From positions 1 to 7,996 of the forward strand of contig CADAFA010000038.1 in the NCBI GenBank assembly GCA_902787065.1: a stretch of 7,996 nucleotides of DNA, given 5' to 3'. This document shows, piece by piece, positions 1 through 5,997 of the stretch. Source of the stretch: an uncultured Elusimicrobium sp. (lineage in GTDB: Bacteria; Elusimicrobiota; Elusimicrobia; Elusimicrobiales; Elusimicrobiaceae). The translations under genes were made by a program, and so were the position numbers. The notes beneath the pieces were generated by a model. That model was not told the DNA's origin. It did not search any database and saw only the letters and a program-made list of their open reading frames with translations. Positions within the stretch are counted from its first letter, which is position 1. Each line of letters opens with the position of its first letter.

Positions 1-1036
1 CACCTGTCAGAGATAATACTAAAGCCTCAACTAAAAACTGTAAACGGATATCCCACATCTTTGCCCCTATTGCCATACGGATGCCGATTTCGCGCGTTCT
101 TTCGGTAACAGACACAAGCATAATATTCATAATACCAATGCCACCCACAAGCAAAGAAATTGATGCTATCGCGGCGAGCAGTAAGCCTAGAGTTTCATTT
201 GCTTCCATCGCACTTTCCATCATTTGAGTAAGATTGCGGATGATAAAATCATCTTGTTTTTTGCCTGTAATATTGTGGCGTTGGCGCAGAAGTAAAGTTA
301 TTTCTTCCTCGGCATTTGCGAGGTCATCAGTAGATAGAGCCTGAACCATAATATTATTTACAGTTCCTTGAAATTGTGAACCTGATAATCGTTTCATCGC
401 AGTAGTTATCGGAACAATTACGGTGTCATCTTGGTCCGTTCCCATAGCATTTTGGCCGAGTGATTTTAAAACACCCGCCACCTTAAAGGGGACATTGTTT
501 ATGCGCACTGTTTTGCCGATAGGATCTGTTACACCAAAAAGGTTTTCCACAACCGTTTCACCCAAAATTGCAACACTTGCCCCTTGGCGGACTTCGTCAT
601 CACTAAACAAACCGCCGTTGTCAACTTCCCAAGAACGAATATAAAAGAGGGAGGGGGTAGTCCCCGTAATTCTGGTAGACCAGTTTTGATTACCGTAGAC
701 GATTTGTGCCGTACTTGAGATGCTTGGTGCAACTTGCGCGACATACTGCGCATTTTTGGCAATAGCTTCAGAATCTTTTAATGTTAAGGTCGGTTGTGCG
801 CCTTGGCCTGCCCGCGCGCCGCTTGAAGTAACGGAACCTGAGCGTATCATCAGCAAGTTACTGCCCATACTAGACATTTGGTCAGAAATTCTTTTTTTAC
901 TTCCTTCGCCCACCGCTAACATGACAATAACCGCCGCCACGCCGATAATAATGCCAAGGCTCGTTAAAACGGATCGCATTTTATTTACCCAAAGTGCCTT
1001 TAAAGCAATTTTTAAAATAGTTAAAAAGTCTATCAT
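1..1036 (-). CDS. MacB-type ABC transporter permease (3' end cut by window edge)
   Basis: Inner-membrane permease of a MacB/FtsX-family ABC exporter; in this family it moves little substrate across the membrane itself and works by mechanotransmission to the periplasmic adaptor and TolC channel. The frame is open from the ATG at 1036 to the window edge (345 codons; full-length relatives have about 400). A cytoplasmic start is followed by the first membrane helix (about residues 22-42, GIIIGVAAVIVMLAVGEG), a large periplasmic domain, a second helix at about 282-309, and the family hallmark TERTREIGIRMAIGA (311-325). The last two helices lie outside the window. There is no N-terminal ATPase domain, so this is a split MacB whose ATPase is the next gene upstream. 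The start overlaps that gene's stop as ATGA, pointing to translational coupling. A weak AGGA lies about 10 nt upstream. I am confident of the family, not of the substrate. Confidence 0.93.
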   Translation of the reverse strand, partial: MIDFLTILKIALKALWVNKMRSVLTSLGIIIGVAAVIVMLAVGEGSKKRISDQMSSMGSNLLMIRSGSVTSSGARAGQGAQPTLTLKDSEAIAKNAQYVAQVAPSISSTAQIVYGNQNWSTRITGTTPSLFYIRSWEVDNGGLFSDDEVRQGASVAILGETVVENLFGVTDPIGKTVRINNVPFKVAGVLKSLGQNAMGTDQDDTVIVPITTAMKRLSGSQFQGTVNNIMVQALSTDDLANAEEEITLLLRQRHNITGKKQDDFIIRNLTQMMESAMEANETLGLLLAAIASISLLVGGIGIMNIMLVSVTERTREIGIRMAIGAKMWDIRLQFLVEALVLSLTG

Positions 1037-1208
1037 CTTGGTTTCGTCCTATTATTATTTTGTTCGTCGCTAACTATTACACCGTCTTTAAAACGTACTA
1101 TTCTTTTTGCATAGGCGGCGATATCGGGCTCGTGTGTAACAAGAATAATGGTTTTATTTTTTTCTTCATTTAATTTATAAAAACTTTCCATGACTTCGAT
1201 ACTGGTTT
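1033..1208 (-). pseudogene. Displaced C-terminal part of the ABC ATPase (other frame)
   Basis: This stretch holds the missing end of the ATPase in the frame one base away. It reads TSIEVMESFYKLNEEKNK, then TIILVTHEPDIAAYAKRIV, then RFKDGVIVSDEQ and a short polar tail, 57 residues in all, ending in TGA at 1033-1035. LVTHE is the H-loop with its catalytic histidine. The frame has no stop and the typical ATPase ending, and its TGA overlaps the permease ATG as ATGA. That overlap shows this was the coding frame until very recently, or still is. An internal ATG at 1191 could start a 52-residue peptide, but there is no reason to think it is made separately. Best read together with the preceding entry as one gene spanning 1033-1736. 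Confidence 0.88.
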
Positions 1209-1736
1209 TGTGTCAAGGTTGCCGGTTGGTTCGTCGGCAAAAATTATGGGTGCATCATTTACTATGGCGCGTGCAATTGCAACACGCTGTTGCTGCCCGC
1301 CGGAAAGTTGATTGGGTGTATGGTCCAGACGGTTTTCAAGCCCAACTTCTTTAAGCGCTTTTTTTGCTTTTTGCGCACGTTCTTCAGAAGGAATATGCGC
1401 GTAAATCATTGGCAGTTCCACATTTTCGATAGCGCTTGTTCTTGCAATTAAGTTAAAACCTTGGAAGACAAAACCTATCTTACGGCAACGGATATCAGCA
1501 AGCTCGCTTAAAGTTGAATTTGTGATGTTTATACCGTCTAAAATATAGGTGCCTTTTGTAGGTTTATCAAGGCAACCGAGCATATTCATAAAAGTGCTTT
1601 TGCCGGAACCTGAGGGGCCCATAATAGCCACAAATTCTCCTGAGTCAATGGTTAAACTGACATCTTTAAGTACCTCAAGCGGAATATCACCAAGCTGGTA
1701 AATTTTCCAAATATTTTTAACTTCTATTAAAGCCAT
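1170..1736 (-). CDS. MacB/LolD-type ABC transporter ATP-binding subunit, truncated by frameshift
   Basis: ATPase subunit that would power the adjacent MacB-type permease. Visible motifs are Walker A GPSGSGKST (40-48), Q-loop Q92, signature LSGGQ (144-148), Walker B IIFADE (164-169) and D-loop GNLD (172-175). After K177 the frame changes to an unrelated 11-residue tail (PVSKSWKVFIN) and stops at 188, so the conserved H-loop histidine is missing. One base appears lost from an A run read on the minus strand (1206-1209). Putting back one A gives the family sequence LDTKTSIEVME and an intact frame to the TGA at 1033-1035, for a protein of 234 residues, the normal size. The start is ATG 1736, with AGCAGG upstream and 16 bp after the MacA stop. 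Either the base is missing through sequencing or assembly error, or the gene is really broken; as written the product should not hydrolyse ATP normally. Confidence 0.88.
   Translation of the reverse strand: MALIEVKNIWKIYQLGDIPLEVLKDVSLTIDSGEFVAIMGPSGSGKSTFMNMLGCLDKPTKGTYILDGINITNSTLSELADIRCRKIGFVFQGFNLIARTSAIENVELPMIYAHIPSEERAQKAKKALKEVGLENRLDHTPNQLSGGQQQRVAIARAIVNDAPIIFADEPTGNLDTKPVSKSWKVFIN
1206..1209 (-). other. Single-base frameshift site in an A run
   Basis: On the minus strand the codons read GAC ACA AAA CCA. One extra A in the AAAA run would give GAC ACA AAA ACC AGT, that is D-T-K-T-S, which matches MacB-type ATPases. A ribosomal -1 slip of the lysine tRNA on the A run would have the same effect, but the site is not a standard X_XXY_YYZ heptamer. 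An indel in the assembly or in the cell is more likely. Confidence 0.8.
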
Positions 1737-1752
1737 ATTTTACCTGCTTATT

Positions 1753-2919
1753 TTAAAATCCCATCGGGCCGCGCGGCCTGCCTTGTTGGTTTTTGCCTTT
1801 TGCACCGGCTTCACTTGCGACAATAATAGGGGTGTTTTCCGTAATATCTTGGGAAATGATTTCCGTTCTATTACCGTCGGTAATACCCGTTTGGACTTCG
1901 GTTATATAAATTGAGCCGTCTTTATTTTGACGCCACAAACCTTGGCCTTTAAAGTTTTTGCGTTGCCCGTCTTTACCATCTTTTGTACCGCTTATTTTTG
2001 CATTATCCGGCGGAACAAAACGTAAAGCTTGGTTCGGAACGCTTAAAGCATTGTTTGCCTCTGCCGTGATTATTGAAACATTTGCCGTCATTCCAGGTTT
2101 AAGAGACAGATCACTGTTATCTACTGAAACAACCACAGTATAAGTAACAACGTTTGAAATCGTTGTTGCCGCATTTCTAACTTGGCTTACGCGGCCTTCA
2201 AAGGTTTTTGTCGGGTAGGCATCAATATTAAAATCGACCCTTTGGCCTTCTTTTATTTTGCTGATATCGGCCTCTGAAATATTAACTTCAATTTGCATTC
2301 TTGTTAAGTCTTCCGCTACCAGAAACAAAGTAGGTGTTTGGTAACTTGCCGCAACAGTTTGCCCAAGTTCCACTTCTTTTGAAATCACAATTCCGTCGAC
2401 AGGTGAAACAACATTGGTATAACTTAGATCGATTTTTGCCTTATCTAAACTTGCGCGCCCTTGCACTACTTGTGCATTGGCGGAAAGATAATCCATCTCC
2501 GCATTATCAAGTTCGCTTTTGGCAACAAGTTGTTGTGCATATAATTTTTTATATCTATCGTAATTCCTTTCGGCATTTTTGAAAACACTTTCAAGTTTTT
2601 GGAGGTTTGCTTCTTGCTGAATAACATTAGATTTATAGGTTGACGGGTCAATAACCGCAAGCAGTTGCCCTTTTTTTATGGTTGAATTATAGTCAACAAA
2701 AATTTCTTCCACTCTGCCGGAAATTTGTGTACCAACACTTGTTTGCGTAACCGGGTTTATCGTACCGGAAGCTTCCACCGTTTGCACAATTTTTGCGCGG
2801 CGCGGGTTTTCAACACGGTAAGATGTCGATTTTTTACCGCCGGTAATTTTTACTAAAATGAAGACAATAATCAATGCTGCAATAACAGCAAATATTAATT
2901 TTTTCTTTGTTATTTTCAT
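1753..2919 (-). CDS. macA: MacA-like periplasmic adaptor (membrane fusion protein, HlyD/RND type)
   Basis: Periplasmic adaptor that links the inner-membrane MacB-type transporter to the outer-membrane factor. One N-terminal membrane helix (about 8-25, after a lysine-rich start) anchors it in the inner membrane. Then come a first lipoyl half (about 62-92, with ISGRVEEIFVD and KKGQLLAVIDP), a long alpha-helical hairpin (about 96-168) that would contact the TolC tip, a second lipoyl half (VSPVDGIVISKEVELGQTV, 171-189), a beta-barrel domain, and the membrane-proximal domain with LSLKPGMTANVSI (271-283) and GITDGNRTEI (345-354). The 388-residue length is normal. The tail is rich in G, Q, R and P (372-388). 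The start is ATG 2919, with AAGGAG eight bases upstream that overlaps the stop of the outer-membrane factor gene. It sits between the TolC-like gene and the ATPase in a tight operon. MacA-type is well supported; the cargo (antibiotic, peptide, lipid or toxin) is unknown. Confidence 0.92.
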   Translation of the reverse strand: MKITKKKLIFAVIAALIIVFILVKITGGKKSTSYRVENPRRAKIVQTVEASGTINPVTQTSVGTQISGRVEEIFVDYNSTIKKGQLLAVIDPSTYKSNVIQQEANLQKLESVFKNAERNYDRYKKLYAQQLVAKSELDNAEMDYLSANAQVVQGRASLDKAKIDLSYTNVVSPVDGIVISKEVELGQTVAASYQTPTLFLVAEDLTRMQIEVNISEADISKIKEGQRVDFNIDAYPTKTFEGRVSQVRNAATTISNVVTYTVVVSVDNSDLSLKPGMTANVSIITAEANNALSVPNQALRFVPPDNAKISGTKDGKDGQRKNFKGQGLWRQNKDGSIYITEVQTGITDGNRTEIISQDITENTPIIVASEAGAKGKNQQGRPRGPMGF

Positions 2920-2927
2920 AATTCTCC

Positions 2928-4208
2928 TTATTTTGTTCCAATTGAATTTTTTAATTTTGCAACTGCTAAATTGTAATCAAACACCGCTTGAATATAAGAA
3001 AGTTTTGCTTTACTGTAAGAAGTTTCCGCATCTTTAACTTCAATGTAATTGCCTACACCCACTTTATAACGGCCTACGGCCAAATTATAACTTTCTTTGG
3101 CCTGCTGTTGTGTAAGTTTGGCAACCGGTATACGTTCCTTTGCATTGTTTAAGGAAAGATAAGCCGTTTTTACTTCAAGCAATACTTGTTGTTCTAAAGA
3201 GGTCAAATTGTGATATGCTGTTTGTAAATTTTGTTTTGATTGTTCTACTTTGTTATAAGTGCTAAGACCGCTGAATATCGGTACATTTAAACTTGCGCCT
3301 GCGGACCAACGGTCGTAGAGGGGGAAGTCATTCCCACTCCATGCATAACTGCCGTTTGCTGTAATTGTCGGAGCATAACCTGTTTTTGAAAGGGTGACAT
3401 TTTGCCTTGCGCTTTCAACCTGAAGTTGTTTAGCGAGTAAGTCCGGCCTATTTTTATTGGCGGTATCAAGGGCTTCCTCTAAAGTGATATCAAAAGGGGG
3501 GAGTGTTTTGTCAAATTGCAAAGTAAAAGTGGGGTTTGTATCGTTTATACCCATCACATTTAAAAGTTCCTGGCGTTTGGTTTTTACTAAATTTTGCGCA
3601 GTAAGTAAATTAAGTTTTGCATCATTTAAATTCACTTGTGCGGAAGTTACGTCTATTTTAGGGTATGTTCCTACATCATAAAATGCTTTGGCACGTTTTA
3701 ATTGTTCTGTGTATTGTTCAACCGATTGTTTGTAAACATTTTCGGATTCTTCCGCTGAAAGTACCCCGTAATAAGCTACTTTTAAAGCATAGATTTTGTC
3801 ATTAATTAAAGCGGTAGTGTTTTGTACTGCGCTTTGGTAAGATTTTTCCTGTATACCTACGGTTGAACTTGTTTGCCCGAAATCATAAATCAACTGGCTT
3901 GCATTTACTGAAGCGGAATAACTATTATTTGTTCCCGTGTTACCGGTGGCACTGTTAGCATTTGAGCGGCTATAACCTGCACTGCCGTTTACTTGAGGGA
4001 AATAACCCGATTTACTTTGTTTTAATTGGCTTCTTTGTGCTTCTTGACTTGAATAAGCAGCGGCTATTTCCGGGTTATTTTGTAAAGTTAAATTTATACA
4101 ATCTTCTAAAGTCAAATTTTTATTTTGTAAAGGGCTTTCCTGGGCAAAAACGAAATTACCCGTTATACAGATAATAAAGGAAAGTATATAAGATATAAAT
4201 CTTTTCAT
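2928..4208 (-). CDS. TolC-family outer-membrane efflux protein
   Basis: Outer-membrane channel of a tripartite exporter. A signal peptide covers residues 1-22 (MKRF start, hydrophobic core, probable cut FVFA/QE). The body shows the internal duplication typical of the outer-membrane efflux protein family. The first half begins LTLEDCINLTLQNNPEIA (32-49) and includes VGTYPKIDVTSAQVNL (179-194). The second begins ITLEEALDTANKNRPDL (241-257) and includes GVGNYIEVKDAETSY (384-398). Asn/Ser-rich segments at about 74-102 and the YAWSGNDFPLYDRWS region (288-302) fit the beta strands inserted in the outer membrane. Length is 426 residues, normal for the family. The start is ATG 4208, with GGAGG six bases upstream. 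It is the first gene of the export operon, and its stop is 8 bp before the MacA start. The family assignment is firm; it may also serve other pumps in the cell. Confidence 0.93.
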   Translation of the reverse strand: MKRFISYILSFIICITGNFVFAQESPLQNKNLTLEDCINLTLQNNPEIAAAYSSQEAQRSQLKQSKSGYFPQVNGSAGYSRSNANSATGNTGTNNSYSASVNASQLIYDFGQTSSTVGIQEKSYQSAVQNTTALINDKIYALKVAYYGVLSAEESENVYKQSVEQYTEQLKRAKAFYDVGTYPKIDVTSAQVNLNDAKLNLLTAQNLVKTKRQELLNVMGINDTNPTFTLQFDKTLPPFDITLEEALDTANKNRPDLLAKQLQVESARQNVTLSKTGYAPTITANGSYAWSGNDFPLYDRWSAGASLNVPIFSGLSTYNKVEQSKQNLQTAYHNLTSLEQQVLLEVKTAYLSLNNAKERIPVAKLTQQQAKESYNLAVGRYKVGVGNYIEVKDAETSYSKAKLSYIQAVFDYNLAVAKLKNSIGTK

Positions 4209-4247
4209 TTAATCCTCCGGCAAAATAGGCAAATTACCTAAAAATAT

Positions 4248-4278
4248 ATTGTACAATTATTAAACGCAGAAATGTAAA
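4248..4278 (-). promoter_or_regulatory. Candidate promoter of the tolC-macAB operon, with palindrome over the -10
   Basis: Read on the minus strand, TTTACA (4273-4278) is followed after 19 bases by TACAAT (4248-4253). The spacer is longer than the ideal 17, so this is a moderate sigma-70-type candidate. The -10 lies within a perfect 10-bp palindrome, ATTGTACAAT (4248-4257), which could be a regulator site or chance. The region between htpX and the outer-membrane factor gene (4209-4293) contains no clear terminator hairpin, so read-through from htpX is also possible. Confidence 0.45.
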
Positions 4279-4293
4279 TTTTTATTGCAGTTT

Positions 4294-5262
4294 TTACATT
4301 GAGCGTAATTTGGCTATTCTTTCTTCTATCGGGGGATGGGTGGCAAATAAAGAAGTTAAAGCTTGCGGGGCGCCGGCATGTGCTATACAAGCAGCGGCAA
4401 CCATGCTTTTGCCGTCAAGTGCTTCAACGCGGCTGTCTTGTGAAATTTTTTCTAAGGCAGAGGCTAATCCCTTCGGGTTTCTTGTCATATATGCTGATGT
4501 TGCATCAGCCTGAAATTCACGTCTTCTTGACAATGCAAACATTATCAAAGGCGCGAAAATAGCACCGTAAATCATAAAAACAAAACCTAATATTAACAGG
4601 ATAATTGTTATTTGACCGCCGTTTTTGCCCCGTTTGTTTCTGGAAGAAGATGCTGCCAAGCGTATCAAAATTTGCCCCATTAAAGTTATTGCACCGATAT
4701 AAGTTGCTACCAACATAGTAAGGCGTATATCGCGGTTTGCTATATGCCCAAGTTCGTGGCCGATAACACCCTCAAGTTCCGCACGGTTTAATTTGTTTAT
4801 AATACCGCGCGTTAAAGCCAAAGAGGCATGCTCCGGGTCCCTACCCGTGGCAAAAGCATTTAAGGAATCATCGTCCATTATATAAATACGCGGTAAAGGT
4901 AAACCTGTGGCAATAGTTAAATTTTCTACCAAAACATAAATTTCGGGGTGTGTTATACGGGAAATTTCTTTTGCGCCGGCTGAATCTAAAACTATATGAT
5001 CCCCGGTAAACCAAGCAACGGCGGCCCAAATTATTGCAAGAACTATCGTTATACAAGCGGCAATAGTTGACATAAGGTTTATTTGTTGGAAATTTATTGC
5101 CTGTGTTGCTTGTTCGGCATCTAAGCCGATAAAATAAGAAACAAAAAAAACGGTTGTATAAATCAACCCCGCTAAAACTAAGGGGAAAAGCATAAGAATA
5201 AGAACGGTTTTTCTTTTATTCCTTGCAATTTCGTCGTATAGGTTAAGCGGGGTTTGAGTCAT
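4294..5262 (-). CDS. htpX: HtpX-like membrane zinc metalloprotease (peptidase M48)
   Basis: Inner-membrane zinc endopeptidase; characterised HtpX proteins degrade damaged or misfolded membrane proteins in partnership with FtsH. The zinc-binding HELGH motif is at 169-173, within GVIGHELGHIANRDIRL. The third zinc ligand is probably E249 in SRRREFQADA. The SLNAFATG segment (133-140), just before the catalytic core, and the C-terminal THPPIEERI (309-317) are also typical of the family. Hydrophobic helices occur at about 20-45, 66-86, 182-203 and 217-245. Length is 322 residues, slightly above many HtpX proteins (about 280-300) because of a longer N-terminal part. It starts 5 bp after the lemA stop, and no Shine-Dalgarno is visible before ATG 5262, so translation probably depends on lemA. 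All catalytic residues seem intact. Confidence 0.94.
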   Translation of the reverse strand: MTQTPLNLYDEIARNKRKTVLILMLFPLVLAGLIYTTVFFVSYFIGLDAEQATQAINFQQINLMSTIAACITIVLAIIWAAVAWFTGDHIVLDSAGAKEISRITHPEIYVLVENLTIATGLPLPRIYIMDDDSLNAFATGRDPEHASLALTRGIINKLNRAELEGVIGHELGHIANRDIRLTMLVATYIGAITLMGQILIRLAASSSRNKRGKNGGQITIILLILGFVFMIYGAIFAPLIMFALSRRREFQADATSAYMTRNPKGLASALEKISQDSRVEALDGKSMVAAACIAHAGAPQALTSLFATHPPIEERIAKLRSM

Positions 5263-5267
5263 AAATA

Positions 5268-5846
5268 TTAGAATTTAACTTGAACAGGTTTCTTTGCTGC
5301 TTGTGCTTCATCATCGTCAAGTTCAAAAAATTCCTGTTTGGTAAATTGGAACATTGAAGCAATAATATTGCTTGGGAACATTTCAATTTTATTATTTAAA
5401 GCCAAAACATTTGTGTTGTAAAAACGGCGTGCGGCTTTAATTTTATCTTCGGTGTCTGTAAGTTCAAACTGAAGTTTTAAAAAGTTTTCATTGGCTTTAA
5501 GTTCAGGGTAATTTTCTGAAACGGCAAATAAACTTTTTAATGTTCCGCTTAAAATATTTTCTGCTTTAGCTTGTTCTTTTAAGTCCCCTTTTGTTGCCAT
5601 AGCCATATTTCTTGCTTGAATAACCTTTTCAAGTGTTTGGCTTTCATGGGTGGCATAACCTTTAACCGTTTCAACTAAGTTAGGTATAAGGTCATAGCGG
5701 CGTTTGAGTTGAATATTAACATCACTAAACGCTTCCTTTACGCGGTTTTTTCCTACGATTAAACCGTTGTAAACTCCTATCACATAAGCTGCAAGTATTA
5801 CAATGACAACAAGTATTACTACAGCGACTGCTAATAACAATGTCAT
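5268..5846 (-). CDS. lemA: LemA family protein
   Basis: Membrane-anchored helical protein of the LemA family, whose molecular role is not settled. One N-terminal membrane helix (about 3-24) is followed by the family core: GVYNGLI (24-30), RVKEAFSDVNIQLKRRYDLI (35-54), PNLVETVKGYATHE (55-68), then the ENFLKLQFELTDTEDKI and AARRFYN segments. I chose ATG 5846 (192 residues) because GGAGG stands six bases before it. An upstream in-frame ATG at 5882 would give 204 residues, but it lies over the predicted -10 region and has no ribosome site; the ATG at 5852 directly abuts GGAGG. The tail is acidic, then basic (ELDDDEAQAAKKPVQVKF). It is the first gene of a two-gene unit with htpX, a pairing seen in many bacteria. 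Confidence 0.93.
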   Translation of the reverse strand: MTLLLAVAVVILVVIVILAAYVIGVYNGLIVGKNRVKEAFSDVNIQLKRRYDLIPNLVETVKGYATHESQTLEKVIQARNMAMATKGDLKEQAKAENILSGTLKSLFAVSENYPELKANENFLKLQFELTDTEDKIKAARRFYNTNVLALNNKIEMFPSNIIASMFQFTKQEFFELDDDEAQAAKKPVQVKF

Positions 5847-5872
5847 ATACATCCTCCGTTTTAATATACTTA

Positions 5873-5901
5873 ATAATAGCATAAATAGTGTTTTAAGTAA
5901 A
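5873..5901 (-). promoter_or_regulatory. Probable promoter of lemA-htpX
   Basis: On the minus strand TTTACT (5896-5901) and TATTAT (5873-5878) are separated by exactly 17 bases, matching the sigma-70 consensus at 4/6 and 5/6. Transcription would begin near 5866, about 20 bases before the chosen lemA start. This is a further argument against the longer lemA start at 5882. Confidence 0.6.
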
Positions 5902-5940
5902 GAAAAGGATCTAAGAAGGCAATTATTGTAACATTTTCAT

Positions 5941-5981
5941 TAATAAAAAAATTCCCAGCTACTTTATTGCTGGGAATTTTT
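5941..5981 (-). terminator. Intrinsic terminator after the exported-protein gene
   Basis: A perfect 13-bp inverted repeat (AAAAATTCCCAGC at 5947-5959 with GCTGGGAATTTTT at 5969-5981) encloses a 9-base loop. On the minus strand it is followed by an unbroken run of T (about 5945-5951). It lies 16 bp beyond the stop of the 5998-7383 gene and separates it from the lemA promoter. The A/T arms could also stop transcription from the plus strand. Confidence 0.9.
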
Positions 5982-5997
5982 ACTTATTTTTGTGTTT

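Noticed and set aside
423..1073. Plus-strand open frames at 423-644 and 720-1073
   Set aside because: They lie antisense to the conserved MacB-type permease, have no ribosome site and no recognisable protein features.
1206..1212. Programmed -1 ribosomal frameshift in the ABC ATPase
   Set aside because: The A run is only four long and not a standard slippery heptamer, and I see no obvious stimulatory hairpin. An indel is the simpler explanation, so this is only noted as an alternative.
1958..2660. Open frames opposite or out of phase with the MacA-like gene (1958-2143, 2334-2582, 2466-2660)
   Set aside because: Low-complexity shadows of a well-supported adaptor gene.
1..4208. Naming the pump a macrolide-resistance system
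   Set aside because: MacAB homology alone does not define the substrate, and nothing in the window indicates macrolides.
5847..5882. Longer lemA start at ATG 5882
   Set aside because: It has no ribosome site and covers the predicted -10. GGAGG points to ATG 5846, which begins the membrane helix directly.
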